Below, piece after piece: positions 51,495-62,603 of a stretch of 64,000 bases of DNA. Source of the DNA: Bartonella vinsonii subsp. arupensis OK-94-513. Its GTDB lineage: Bacteria > Pseudomonadota > Alphaproteobacteria > Rhizobiales > Rhizobiaceae. A program made the position numbers and the translations under genes. The stretch lies in assembly GCF_000278235.1 (NCBI RefSeq), contig NZ_JH725037.1, forward strand, positions 844,302 to 908,301, in the 5' to 3' direction. Below the pieces are notes generated by a model. The model was not told where the DNA came from, did no database searches, and was given only the letters and a program-made list of their open reading frames with translations. Position 1 is the first letter of the stretch, and every line of letters starts with the position of its first letter.

Positions 51495-53669
<2,175 letters not shown>

Positions 53670-53992
53670 GAAGGGGATGCTTCAAGTATGATGAGAATTC
53701 ACTCGTTCTCTTTAGTACTGTAAAATATTGTCCTTCAGGATGGTCATGTAATAAAAGTTTCTATAAAGAAAAGGGGATATGTAACTGCCTGTAGTTGATG
53801 GGATAGGGGGAAAAGGCATTCCCCCTTGCAAGTTTATCCCGTCCTATTCCGCGGAGGTTAGTGGTCCCAGCAAAAAAACTTGAAGTACCTTATAAAAATT
53901 TTATATTTCCTGGCAACATACAGGTTTTTCTTTTACGAAGAAAAGGTACAGTATTCTGTAAGAAGAGTGAGAAGATGTTTGTGCTTCTTCAC
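53670..53992. other. Convergent spacer between ligA and pepP
   Basis: About 320 bases between converging genes. It contains a small inverted repeat GGGGGAA / TTCCCCC (53806-53825) and surrounding imperfect complementarity (GGGATAGG with CCTATTCC) that may fold into a longer hairpin. No T-run, so a terminator is only possible. The plus-strand 60-codon frame at 53861 is not convincing. Confidence 0.4.
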
Positions 53993-55819
53993 TTAAAGAG
54001 GCATTGTTGCTTCTTTTGCCCATTTTTTATCTTCTTCGTTTAAATAAGGCGCATTAACTTGATAAACATGTGCATGATAATCATTAAGCCATTGCCGTTC
54101 TTGTAATGTCAAAAGCTCTGGGAGAATTAAGCGTCGATCAATGGGACAATTTGTAAGTGTTTCAAACGAGAGCATTTCTATATCTCCACCGTTAATTTTT
54201 TGTGCTGGTTTTACAATGAGTAAATTTTCAATACGAATACCAAAAGCACCTTCACGATAATATCCAGGTTCATTAGAAATAATCATTCCAGGGATTAATT
54301 CTTGGCACCCATTGCGTGAAAGATTTTGTGGTCCTTCATGGACAGAAAGATAAGATCCAACTCCATGACCAGTGCCATGGGCGTAATCAAAACCTGCTTT
54401 CCATAAGGCGATACGTGCGAGACTATCAAGATCTTGTCCGCGTGTTCCTTTTGGGAAATGTGCAGTTGAAAGTGCAATCATGCCCTTGAGGACAAGAGTG
54501 AAACAGCGCTTTTCTTCTTCTCCAATATTTCCAATTGCTATTGTGCGTGTGACATCTGTTGTGCCATCACGGTATTGACCACCTGAATCAATAAGATAAA
54601 GTTCACCAGCATTGAGTTTTTTATTTGTTTGGGTTGTTACACGATAATGGACAATAGCACCATTTGCACCTGCTGCTGAGATTGTATCGAAAGAAAGATC
54701 TTCAAGTTTTTCTCCCATTTCTTTCGCTGTTGTTATGCGAAATTCTTCTAATTTTTGAGCAGTAGAAATTTCACTCATTGTGCTTGGTATTTGTTTATCT
54801 AACCAAGAAAAAAAACGGGTAAGGGCTACACCATCGCGCAGGTGTGCTTTACGCGCACCATTTAATTCTGTGCTATTTTTAATAGCACGTGGTAGAGCCG
54901 CAGGATCAGTAAGTGTAAGGAAAGAACCCCTTTGTTCTTCAATAACAGTGCGTAATTTTTCGCATGTTAGCCGTGGATCTAAAGCAAAAACTGTTCCTTT
55001 TTGAACATAATCTTTGATCTTTGCAATAAGTTGTTCTGGTTCATATAATTTTGCATAACGCTCTAGATATTGTTTCTGTTCTATTCCCAATTTTTTGCTG
55101 TTAAGAAACAAAATAGGTGTTTCTTTTATGGGAATGAGAGCAAAGCAAAGGACAAAAGGTGTATTGGATACATCATTACCACGTATATTGAATGTCCATG
55201 CAATAGAGGAGGGATCTGTGAAGATAAAAGCATCTGCATTGGCTTGCTTGATATTTTGGTGAATTAAGGTCAGTTTTTCATTCGTATCGCATCCTGCATA
55301 TTCGAGAGGATGAATTGATAGGGCAGATTGGGGTAATTGTGGTTGATCATGCCAGATAAGATCAACGAGATTTTGTTGAACTGCTACAAGTTTCCCACCT
55401 GCCTTCATTTCTAATGTTTTTTTAAATGTATCTATAGCGGAGATAGTATGGAGCCATGGATCAAAGCCAATAGAAAGGCTTTGCCCGTTTTTTTCAAGCC
55501 ATTGTGAGGGAGAACAAGTTATGAGGTCTTCATATTCAAAAATGTGTGGGTCAGTTTGTTGACGAACTTGAAGTTTGTAGCGCCCATCTGTGAATATAAT
55601 GGCTTTGTTTTTTAAAATGAGCGCAGTACCCGATGATCCAGTAAAGCCAGTGAGCCAGCTAAGACGCTGCGCATGTGGGGGGACATATTCTCCTTGATGT
55701 TCATCGCTACGCGGAACAAGAAAGCCATCTAGTCCAAAGCGATCGAGTTCTTTGCGAAGAGAGGAAATGCGTTCTGCAGCGTGGGCTGGATTTGTTGTTG
55801 CTTCAAAAGATTGATACAT
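53993..55819 (-). CDS. Xaa-Pro aminopeptidase (M24B)
   Basis: Cytoplasmic metallopeptidase removing an N-terminal residue before proline. Three-domain form of about 608 residues: two creatinase-like N-terminal domains (LDGFLVPRSDEHQGEYVPPH, RLSWLTGFTGSSGTALILKN) and a pita-bread catalytic domain with the dinuclear metal ligands in DSGGQYRDGTTDVTRTI, AHGTGHGVGSYLSVHEGP and ISNEPGYYREGAFGIRIENL. Start ATG 55819 has AAGGACGTTGTT upstream; the open frame continues 14 codons further, overlapping prmA. Likely cotranscribed with prmA and the SCO gene. Confidence 0.92.
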   Translation of the reverse strand: MYQSFEATTNPAHAAERISSLRKELDRFGLDGFLVPRSDEHQGEYVPPHAQRLSWLTGFTGSSGTALILKNKAIIFTDGRYKLQVRQQTDPHIFEYEDLITCSPSQWLEKNGQSLSIGFDPWLHTISAIDTFKKTLEMKAGGKLVAVQQNLVDLIWHDQPQLPQSALSIHPLEYAGCDTNEKLTLIHQNIKQANADAFIFTDPSSIAWTFNIRGNDVSNTPFVLCFALIPIKETPILFLNSKKLGIEQKQYLERYAKLYEPEQLIAKIKDYVQKGTVFALDPRLTCEKLRTVIEEQRGSFLTLTDPAALPRAIKNSTELNGARKAHLRDGVALTRFFSWLDKQIPSTMSEISTAQKLEEFRITTAKEMGEKLEDLSFDTISAAGANGAIVHYRVTTQTNKKLNAGELYLIDSGGQYRDGTTDVTRTIAIGNIGEEEKRCFTLVLKGMIALSTAHFPKGTRGQDLDSLARIALWKAGFDYAHGTGHGVGSYLSVHEGPQNLSRNGCQELIPGMIISNEPGYYREGAFGIRIENLLIVKPAQKINGGDIEMLSFETLTNCPIDRRLILPELLTLQERQWLNDYHAHVYQVNAPYLNEEDKKWAKEATMPL

Positions 55820-55836
55820 AACAACGTCCTTTTCAT

Positions 55837-56706
55837 TTATTTCAGATGTATAGTAACCCATCCTTGACGGTGGTATGTTTCGATATGTTTTAAACCCTGC
55901 TTTATATAAACTTCCAACACATGGGGGTGTTGTTCTTCAAGAATTCCAGAAAGTATCAATGATCCACCTTTTTGGAGTGCTTGTACCATTTCTTGCGCAA
56001 TTTCAATGAGCGGATTAGCAAGGATATTGGCAACGATAAGATCAAAGGGTGCCCGTGATGCAATTTTATTATGGGAAAAACCCGTTGCTGTAACAGCTGT
56101 AATATATTCCTTTACGCCATTGAGTTCGATATTGTGTTGTGCAACTTGAATAGCAATGGGATCAATATCGGATGCAAGTACGCAAACAGGTTTGAGCATT
56201 GCGATGCCGATGGCAAGGACACCGCTACCAGTACCAAGATCAAGAACATTTTTTGGATTTTCATGTTTCATCACTTTGGCAATCATTTCCAAACAACCCG
56301 CTGTTGTTCCATGATGTCCGGTACCAAAAGCTTGATTAGCTTCAATTTCAATCGGCAAAACATTGGCTGGAATATCATTTCGGTTATGGCTTCCGTGTAC
56401 AAAAAAAGGACCAGCACGCACAGGTGTTAGTCCTTCAAGGCTTTGTTTAACCCAGTCAATATTAGGCAAAATTTCACGGTTAATTTTACCAGCATCTATA
56501 GAAAGGATGTTTGCAAATTGTTTGGAAACATTCTCTAAGCTTTCTTTATCCACATAAAGAGAGAGTTCATACACAGCATTTTTTTCATCTATCTCTGTAA
56601 GAGCAAGAGGATATCCTTCTTCTTCAAAGGCTCTTTCCATAAGTGCGTAGTACTGCTCTGCTTCATTTTTAGAAGCAGTATAATACAGACGAATTTGCTG
56701 TGACAT
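55837..56706 (-). CDS. prmA: Ribosomal protein L11 methyltransferase
   Basis: Trimethylates ribosomal protein L11. N-terminal substrate domain, then the class I methyltransferase core: IEANQAFGTGHHGTTAGCLE, SAM motif VLDLGTGSGVLAIGIAMLKP, acidic loop VLASDIDPIAIQVAQHNIEL NG, and FDLIVANILANPLIEIAQEM. 289 residues, typical of the alphaproteobacterial form. Seventeen bases upstream of the aminopeptidase gene and 28 bases downstream of the SCO gene on the same strand. Confidence 0.93.
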   Translation of the reverse strand: MSQQIRLYYTASKNEAEQYYALMERAFEEEGYPLALTEIDEKNAVYELSLYVDKESLENVSKQFANILSIDAGKINREILPNIDWVKQSLEGLTPVRAGPFFVHGSHNRNDIPANVLPIEIEANQAFGTGHHGTTAGCLEMIAKVMKHENPKNVLDLGTGSGVLAIGIAMLKPVCVLASDIDPIAIQVAQHNIELNGVKEYITAVTATGFSHNKIASRAPFDLIVANILANPLIEIAQEMVQALQKGGSLILSGILEEQHPHVLEVYIKQGLKHIETYHRQGWVTIHLK

Positions 56707-56734
56707 TTTGTTCTTTCTTTTAATCGGCTTTTAT

Positions 56735-57316
56735 TTAGTTTGAGACGAGTTTTTTCAGCTGTTCAATAGCGATATTGTCTTTTATTTCAGTATCGCTCTC
56801 TTTCGTGTCATAAGGAATAACACCAGCGAGCTTTCCGCCTTTTTTTAGTAAAAAAATTGCTGCTGTATGGTTATAAGTGTAATTTCCATCTGTTCCAGGT
56901 ACTTTTTCAGCAACAATATTAAAGGAATCTACCATTTTATGAACTTTTTCAGGATCTCCACTGATACCAATGATTTTATTGTTAAAATTACTGAGGTAAT
57001 TATGAAGCACTTCTGGTGTGTCACGTTCAGGATCAACTGTAACAAACCATATTCCTAATTTATCAGCCTTTGGTCCAAGAGCTGTCAACCATCGGTCAAG
57101 ATTGATCAGTGTAGTAGGGCAGCTTTCAGGGCACATGGTGAAGCCAAAGAAGATAATTGAAGGCTGGCTTCGAATATCAACTTCGGTGATCGTTTTTCCA
57201 TTGGAATCAGTGAGTATAAAATCATCCCCCAAGGGTTTATTTCTCAACGCATCATAAATGAAAATGCCTGCAAGAAATATGATTGTTAGCCCGAAAATGC
57301 GTATTATATTTTTCAT
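56735..57316 (-). CDS. SCO1/SenC-family copper protein
   Basis: Membrane-anchored thioredoxin-fold protein, expected to deliver copper to, or reduce, the CuA centre of cytochrome oxidase. N-terminal transmembrane anchor (residues 5-20), then GDDFILTDSNGKTITEVDIR, the copper-binding Cys62 and Cys66 in GFTMCPESCPTTL, VTVDPERDTPEVL, and the third ligand His in TYNHTAAIFLL (about 149). 193 residues, complete. Cytochrome oxidase genes are not in the window. Confidence 0.92.
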   Translation of the reverse strand: MKNIIRIFGLTIIFLAGIFIYDALRNKPLGDDFILTDSNGKTITEVDIRSQPSIIFFGFTMCPESCPTTLINLDRWLTALGPKADKLGIWFVTVDPERDTPEVLHNYLSNFNNKIIGISGDPEKVHKMVDSFNIVAEKVPGTDGNYTYNHTAAIFLLKKGGKLAGVIPYDTKESDTEIKDNIAIEQLKKLVSN

Positions 57317-57455
57317 AGTCTGACTCTCTTAAATTGGTCGAAAAATTGTAACATTGGCTGTTTGACTTTGCAATCTCTGTTTCATGGTTGATTTTGTTTT
57401 GCTTGTCGGTAATGTTTTTCATGTTATTTACGGACATACAATTGGTGAAAGATAA

Positions 57456-58085
57456 ATGGATATTGAAAAAGATCTTCGATTCCATAAGAGCGAGCCTCGT
57501 ATTCACACGACAGCACGGCTGCATGGTTGTAAATTGGGACGCTATGTGGAAATCAATGAGAGGGTCGTTTTGCGAGATGTAAAAGTTGGAGATTTTTCTT
57601 ATTTTGAGCGTAACAGTGAAGCTATTTATAGCGATATTGGGCGTTTTTGTTCTATTGCATCTCATGTCTGTGTCAATGCACTAGAGCATCCCATAGAACG
57701 TCTTTCGACGCATAAAATAACGTATCGCCCTAATGAATATTTCCGCTATATGCCGTTAGAGAGTTCCTTTCGTGAAAGACGTTGTGCAAAACGTGTGATC
57801 ATTGGGCATGATGTGTGGATTGGATATGGTGTGGTTATCATGCCTGGGGTAACAATTGGACACGGAGCTATCATTGGTGCTAACGCTGTTGTCACAAAAG
57901 ATGTTTTACCTTATACGATTGTGACTGGCGTTCCTGCAAAGCCGTTGCGTATGCGCTTTTCTGATAATGTCATTCAGATACTTTTGGAAATGGCTTGGTG
58001 GGACTGGCCGCTTGATAAAATTTACAACGCATTGCCCGATATGCAAAAGCTTCCCATCGAAATTTTTATCGAAAAGTGGAAGTAA
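57456..58085 (+). CDS. Hexapeptide-repeat acetyltransferase (DapH/Phn-type)
   Basis: 209 residues with left-handed beta-helix repeats. N-terminal HTTARLHGCKLGRYVEINER, KVGDFSYFERNSEAIYSDIG, then the catalytic-loop His in VNALEHPIERLSTHKITYRP and the C-terminal VIIGHDVWIGYGVVIMPGVT, IGHGAIIGANAVVTKDVLPY, TIVTGVPAKPLRMRF. The AWWDWP ending resembles the hexapeptide transferases found in phosphonate clusters and the xenobiotic (chloramphenicol) acetyltransferase group. Substrate unknown. Stands alone on the plus strand, divergent from the SCO gene. Confidence 0.85.
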   Translation: MDIEKDLRFHKSEPRIHTTARLHGCKLGRYVEINERVVLRDVKVGDFSYFERNSEAIYSDIGRFCSIASHVCVNALEHPIERLSTHKITYRPNEYFRYMPLESSFRERRCAKRVIIGHDVWIGYGVVIMPGVTIGHGAIIGANAVVTKDVLPYTIVTGVPAKPLRMRFSDNVIQILLEMAWWDWPLDKIYNALPDMQKLPIEIFIEKWK

Positions 58086-58144
58086 GGCTCAAAATAAAAT
58101 CAAAAATGGTTCTTCTTTTGGAAAGATGATGTTATTATGTCTCG

Positions 58145-60481
58145 TTAAACCTTGCTTACAAAATTGTCGAGTACACGCTTTTCTCCAGCTTTTTCAAATA
58201 TAATGGTTAATTTATGATCATCTATTGCTGTGATACGACCATAACCGAACTTTATATGAAAAATCCGATCATTGATTGAAAAATTTGAAGGTGTTTCAGC
58301 AACTGGTTGAAGGATGGCTTTTCCTTCAATGTTCTTTTGTACACGCTTCTGTTTTAAGGGAGCATAATTATTGTAAAAGGAATTATGATCTTTAAAAGAG
58401 GATTTGCCATAACCGCCATAAGATGTTCCCATTTCTATAAATTCTATGTGTTCTGCCGGTAACTCATCTAGAAAACGGGAGGGAAGCGCAGGTTGCCAAA
58501 GTCCATGAATTTTTCGATTAGATACAAACCATATATGCAAATGTTTTTTTGCTCTTGTTAGTCCTACATAGGCTAGTCGTCGTTCTTCTTCTAATCCTAA
58601 ACGGCCACCTTCATCCAATGAGCGTTGGTGGGGAAAAAGACCTTCTTCCCAACCAGGAAGAAAAACGGTTTCAAATTCAAGCCCTTTTGCTGAATGAAGT
58701 GTCATGATGTTGACCGCATCAGTGTTTTCATTATTTTCAGCATCCATCACGAGTGCAACATGTTCTAAAAAGCTGTGAAGGCTTTCAAATTGTTCCATAG
58801 AGCGGATCATTTCTTTGAGATTTTCTAACCGTGTTGGTGCTTCTGGAGAGCGATCTTCTTGCCACATAGCTGTATAGCCTGAATCCTCGAGAATTATTTC
58901 GGCAAGTTCTCTATGCGGGGTGTCTTGCAGCATATTTTGCCAACGACGAAAGTTTTCAATAATGTTTCGTAAAGCACTGCGTGCTTTGGGCTTTAGCTCA
59001 TCTGTTTCGATGATTGCTGTTGCGGCAGAAAAAAGAGGAATAGCACGCGCGCGCGCGCTTTCATAAAGGGTGCGTAGGGTTGCATCTCCTAAGCCGCGTT
59101 TAGGTGTATTGATAATGCGTTCAAAAGCTAGGTCATCTGCTGGTTGGACAACAACACGCAAATAAGCCATGGCATCACGTATTTCCATTCGTTCATAAAA
59201 GCGGGGACCTCCAATGACGCGGTAGTTAAGACCAAGTGTTACAAAGCGATCTTCAAATTCACGCATTTGGAATGATGCGCGCACTAATATAGCCATATGA
59301 TTTAATGAATGACCGGCTTGTTGAGCGCGTTCAATTTCTTCTCCAATTGCACGTGCTTCCTCTCCTGAATCCCATGCAGCATGAATTCTTACTTTTTCTT
59401 CTTCAGTATTTATTTGATGAGAAAAAAGTGTTTTTCCCAGTCTGTCTTGATTATGTGAAATGAGATGAGAAGCAGTTTTGAGAATGTGTGATGTTGAGCG
59501 ATAATTGCATTCTAAACGAATAATTTTTGCAGGAGGAAAATCTTTTTCAAACCGCAATATATTATCAACTTGAGCACCGCGCCACCCATAAATAGATTGG
59601 TCATCATCACCAACACAACAAAGGTTTACATGTTGACCTTTGGATTGTTGTGCTAAAAGGCGGAGCCAAAGATATTGCGCTGTATTTGTATCTTGATATT
59701 CATCTACAAGAATATAGCGAAATTTAGAGTGATATTCGCGAAGAATATCTGGGTTATGTTGAAAGATAGAGATTGAATGAAGGAGAAGGTCACCGAAATC
59801 ACAGGCATTAAGACTTTTTAATCTCTCCTGATAGAGGCGGTAGAGTTTACGTCCCATGCCGTTTCCAAAGGAATGGGCATCACTTTCTGAAATACGTTCT
59901 GGTGAAAGTCCTTGATTTTTCCAAGAATCGATCATCATTGCAAAGCTTCGTGCGGGCCAACGTTTGTCGTCCAATCCTTCAGCTTGAATAAGCTGTTTTA
60001 AAAGTCTCACAACATCATCGCTATCAAGAATTGTAAAGTTACTTTTTAAATCAACAAGTTCTGCATGGCGACGCAAAATTTTTGCACCGGTGGAATGAAA
60101 AGTTCCAAGCCAAGGCATGCCTTCAACAATTTCACCAATAAATGTACCAATACGCATTTTCATTTCGCGTGCTGCTTTGTTGGTGAAAGTTACAGCAAGT
60201 ATCTGCTTAGGAGAGGCAAGACCGGAGCGTAAAATATGAGAAATGCGGGTAGTTAAAACGCGTGTTTTTCCAGTACCAGCACCCGCAAGAACCAAAAGAG
60301 GTCCTTCTGTATTCATAACGGCTTGTCGTTGTTCTGGATTGAGGTATTCTAAATAATCGGCATCGCAATGCGTTTTTTCTTTTGCTCTTTCAGTGTGTGT
60401 AGTTATACCCAAATTTCTTTCATGAGGGAGGGGGGAGCCATCTTCTTCAAAGAATGGTATGTGATCGAGAAAATTATTCAT
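58145..60481 (-). CDS. UvrD/PcrA-type ATP-dependent DNA helicase
   Basis: SF1 3'-5' helicase for nucleotide excision and mismatch repair. LNPEQRQAVMNTEGPLLVLA (Q motif), Walker A AGAGTGKT at 66-73, Ia TFTNKAAREMKMRIG, II LVDEYQDTNTAQ, III CVGDDDQSIYGWRGAQ, IV LECNYRS, V VNIMTLHSAKGLEFETVFLP and VI VGLTRAKKHLHI are all present. C-terminal tail ends in a Tudor-like segment (FSINDRIFHIKFGYGRITAI DD) that contacts RNA polymerase in PcrA/UvrD. 778 residues. The alternating CG run at 59048-59059 lies inside the gene. Confidence 0.94.
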   Translation of the reverse strand: MNNFLDHIPFFEEDGSPLPHERNLGITTHTERAKEKTHCDADYLEYLNPEQRQAVMNTEGPLLVLAGAGTGKTRVLTTRISHILRSGLASPKQILAVTFTNKAAREMKMRIGTFIGEIVEGMPWLGTFHSTGAKILRRHAELVDLKSNFTILDSDDVVRLLKQLIQAEGLDDKRWPARSFAMMIDSWKNQGLSPERISESDAHSFGNGMGRKLYRLYQERLKSLNACDFGDLLLHSISIFQHNPDILREYHSKFRYILVDEYQDTNTAQYLWLRLLAQQSKGQHVNLCCVGDDDQSIYGWRGAQVDNILRFEKDFPPAKIIRLECNYRSTSHILKTASHLISHNQDRLGKTLFSHQINTEEEKVRIHAAWDSGEEARAIGEEIERAQQAGHSLNHMAILVRASFQMREFEDRFVTLGLNYRVIGGPRFYERMEIRDAMAYLRVVVQPADDLAFERIINTPKRGLGDATLRTLYESARARAIPLFSAATAIIETDELKPKARSALRNIIENFRRWQNMLQDTPHRELAEIILEDSGYTAMWQEDRSPEAPTRLENLKEMIRSMEQFESLHSFLEHVALVMDAENNENTDAVNIMTLHSAKGLEFETVFLPGWEEGLFPHQRSLDEGGRLGLEEERRLAYVGLTRAKKHLHIWFVSNRKIHGLWQPALPSRFLDELPAEHIEFIEMGTSYGGYGKSSFKDHNSFYNNYAPLKQKRVQKNIEGKAILQPVAETPSNFSINDRIFHIKFGYGRITAIDDHKLTIIFEKAGEKRVLDNFVSKV

Positions 60482-60590
60482 TATATCTTTTGTGTAGTCT
60501 TTTTTTCATTTGAGCGCTAGGTCTAAAAAAAATCTTTAAAAAGCAGAAATATCTTTGGTTGAATTAAGGAAATAGAGATTGTAAAAAATG

Positions 60591-60842
60591 TCAAAAATGC
60601 TGAGCAAGAACGCTTTGAAGTGCATAAACGCGTAATGAAGCTGAAAGGTTTACTTGTTGCGGTCTTTTGCTATCAATATCGGTGATAATAAAGGCTAAAG
60701 ATTGTCCTTTTTTTCGTGCTATGGCTTTAAGAATGTCTAGAAATGGTTGTTCTAAAGATACACTTGTTGCATGTCCATCAATTCGAACGGATATTTTTCG
60801 CGAGATCACTTTTGACCAATCTATAGGATTATCTTCATGCAT
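60591..60842 (-). CDS. Ribbon-helix-helix domain protein
   Basis: 83 residues from ATG 60842 (MHEDNPIDWSKVISRKISVR). Carries a ribbon-helix-helix fold of the RHH_4 type: IDGHATSVSLEQPFLDILKA IARKKGQSLAFIITDID. In Rhizobiales the family is common, small and often mislabelled arylsulfate sulfotransferase. Probably DNA binding, target unknown. Starts 10 bases after the DUF4169 stop, so part of a minus-strand run with sspB. The open frame continues to 60884 inside the DUF4169 gene. Confidence 0.78.
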   Translation of the reverse strand: MHEDNPIDWSKVISRKISVRIDGHATSVSLEQPFLDILKAIARKKGQSLAFIITDIDSKRPQQVNLSASLRVYALQSVLAQHF

Positions 60843-60852
60843 CGTTTTACTC

Positions 60853-61035
60853 TTATTCGTCGCACCATAAACGATTTTGTTCAAGAAACTTCTGCGTTTT
60901 TAAAGATTCTTTTTGTTCGAAATTTTTTTCAGCTTTTGTTCGTCCAAAACGATAGCGATTCTCCTCTGCAAGAACAGCTTGTTTTGCACGTTTTTTTCGC
61001 TTTCGGAATTGACGAAGATTTATGAGTTCAGTCAT
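60853..61035 (-). CDS. DUF4169 family small basic protein
   Basis: 60 residues, strongly basic: MTELINLRQFRKRKKRAKQA, then VLAEENRYRFGRTKAEKNFE, the exact pattern of the alphaproteobacterial DUF4169 family (function unknown). Start at ATG 61035. Lies 12 bases downstream of sspB and 10 bases upstream of the RHH gene. This sspB-DUF4169-RHH order recurs in Rhizobiales (recollection), suggesting one operon. Confidence 0.8.
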   Translation of the reverse strand: MTELINLRQFRKRKKRAKQAVLAEENRYRFGRTKAEKNFEQKESLKTQKFLEQNRLWCDE

Positions 61036-61047
61036 GAGCAAGTTTAT

Positions 61048-61593
61048 TTATTTTTTTCGAAAAGAATCTAAGGAGACAACATCAGCGCTTTGTTTGGTAT
61101 CATTGTTTGAGGGATTCTTATTTGTGCTAGGATTTTGTTCTTTTACAAGTGTATTTTCTTTTTTTTGTTTTTCCGATAGAGTAATAGGTGTACTCAGAGT
61201 ATTTTCCGAATTTTTATCTTCTCCAGAGGCAAGGTTTGAGGGCAGATCAAACGCTGCTTCAAATGATGCTATAGGGTCGTAAAATACTTGGATAGAAGTA
61301 AAAGGAATTACTAATTTTTCAGTGACTTCTCTAAAAGAGAGCGTTACTTCGAAAGCCGTTTCCGAAACACTTAAATCTCTAAACTGATGTTGTAATACGA
61401 TTGTCATTTGTTCAGGATAACGATTTTTAAGCCGAGAAGAGATTTTAATACCTGGAGCAGTTGTCAGAAAAGTGATAAAAAAATGGTGATTTCCTGGAAG
61501 ACCTGCTTTGGCAACTTCCGATAAAACTTTACGGATAACCCCACGAAGCGCATCCTGAACGAGAATATCGTAACGGATTTGATCTTGAACCAT
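61048..61593 (-). CDS. sspB: ClpXP adaptor SspB (alpha type)
   Basis: Adaptor that binds the ssrA tag and delivers tagged proteins to ClpXP. N-terminal substrate-binding domain: IRYDILVQDALRGVIRKVLS, LPGNHHFFITFLTTAPGIKI, LKNRYPEQMTIVLQHQFRDL SV, VTLSFREVTEKLVIPFTSIQ. A long Ser/Asn/Lys-rich disordered linker follows (about 120-168) and the C-terminal ClpX-binding peptide VVSLDSFRKK (172-181). 181 residues, typical. Directly downstream of the tmRNA gene on the same strand, 190 bases apart. Confidence 0.9.
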   Translation of the reverse strand: MVQDQIRYDILVQDALRGVIRKVLSEVAKAGLPGNHHFFITFLTTAPGIKISSRLKNRYPEQMTIVLQHQFRDLSVSETAFEVTLSFREVTEKLVIPFTSIQVFYDPIASFEAAFDLPSNLASGEDKNSENTLSTPITLSEKQKKENTLVKEQNPSTNKNPSNNDTKQSADVVSLDSFRKK

Positions 61594-61784
61594 CGAAGTT
61601 TATTCCTTTTATTTCACATAGCAAATGAGCGTGCGTAATATTGTGCAATAGAATATCTTTTTAAGCTAGTAATATTTTGTCTACTATGCACTTAAATCAA
61701 CTGAAAAATAATCAGAAATTTTATGATAAAGAGAATCTGAAAGACTAATCAATAACATTTATAAAAGTGAAGGCTTCTGTTGCC

Positions 61785-62060
61785 AGGTGCCTCCGAACCC
61801 CGCTTAAACCTGCGACGGTTTAAGACTTAAATTGAAACATTCGCACTGCATCAAGCAGCGAGACGTGCTTCCGCATAGTTGTCATTTGCAACTACTCATT
61901 TAGTCCGATAACGGTGGTACTATGCCGAGTAAAAGAGCAATCTTTACGCTCTTGTCGATCCTATTTCGCCCCCACCAAAATATAATTTTCTTTTTATATT
62001 TTGGTGGAGGCGCCGGGTACCGCCCCCGGGTCCAACGAGTTTATTTCATTGTCCATTTAT
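61785..62060 (-). ncRNA. ssrA: tmRNA gene, circularly permuted two-piece type
   Basis: Rescues stalled ribosomes. Read on the minus strand: acceptor piece first (about 62060-62002, ending CGCCTCC-ACCA), a spacer (62001-61974) that folds with its flanks, then the coding piece beginning GGGGGCGAAATAGGATCGAC at 61973. GGGGGCG pairs with CGCCTCC as acceptor stem. The tag frame at 61889-61851 reads ANDNYAEARLAA and a TGA stop, with resume codon GCA. Gene order (3' part before 5' part) is the alphaproteobacterial permuted form. The outer ends are approximate. The AGCTGG/CCAGCT hairpin at 62067-62082 lies just upstream. Confidence 0.92.
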
Positions 62061-62216
62061 TACCATAGCTGGAAAGCCAGCTTCTTAAATATAGATGAAG
62101 AACGCTCTTTAGAAAAGGGGGGGTTGTTAATATTTTAAATCCTCTAATTATTTATGAAGCTATATAATGCGGTTGTAAAATACAGCCGCCAATTCTTGGA
62201 GAGGAGCTGGCAAAGA

Positions 62217-62522
62217 ATGACAAATGATCTAGCGGATATTAAATTATATGACAATAATCCTGATGAATCTGCGATAGAACGGCTTAGCCATCGTTTATCG
62301 TTGGTGATGAAAAAGCAGGACGCATCGCTTGTTGCTACATCGGATCCAAAAGAGTTAGAACGTGTTGAAAAATGGGTTCAAGATATATTAGGTGCTGATG
62401 AACAGAGTGCTAAAATGGCTGTTTCAAAAGTCGCAGAAATGATGTCTGGAGATCGCAGAAAAAGTCGTATGACTTTTTATTATTTGGTCGCCAAACAATT
62501 AAATGCACTTGATAAAATTTAA
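62217..62522 (+). CDS. DUF2853 family protein
   Basis: 101 residues from ATG 62217, which is preceded by GAGGAG; an open frame upstream to 62154 is not family-like. Sequence MTNDLADIKLYDNNPDESAI, then HRLSLVMKKQDASLVATSDP and KELERVEKWVQDILGADEQS, the DUF2853 pattern known from Rhizobiales. Cytoplasmic, function unknown. Divergent from the tmRNA gene. Confidence 0.8.
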   Translation: MTNDLADIKLYDNNPDESAIERLSHRLSLVMKKQDASLVATSDPKELERVEKWVQDILGADEQSAKMAVSKVAEMMSGDRRKSRMTFYYLVAKQLNALDKI

Positions 62523-62557
62523 ACAATTTAAAAATTCAATTTTTGCTCGATAATTGC

Positions 62558-62585
62558 AAAAAAGCCCAGTTTATTGGGCTTTTTT
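62558..62585. terminator. Bidirectional terminator
   Basis: Perfect 11-bp stem AAAAAAGCCCA / TGGGCTTTTTT with a 6-base loop and runs of A on the left and T on the right. It ends both the DUF2853 gene (plus) and the MFS gene (minus). Confidence 0.85.
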
Positions 62586-62603
62586 GTTTTTTATGTAAAA
62601 AGT

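Noticed and set aside
57252-57665. 137-codon minus-strand frame covering the start region of the acetyltransferase gene
   Set aside because: It overlaps the SCO gene start and the well-supported acetyltransferase on the other strand; its sequence has no family-like blocks.
59040-59065. Alternating CG run in the helicase gene, considered as a possible repeat element
   Set aside because: It encodes part of the helicase (ESARARAIPLFSAA) in frame, so coding constraint explains it.
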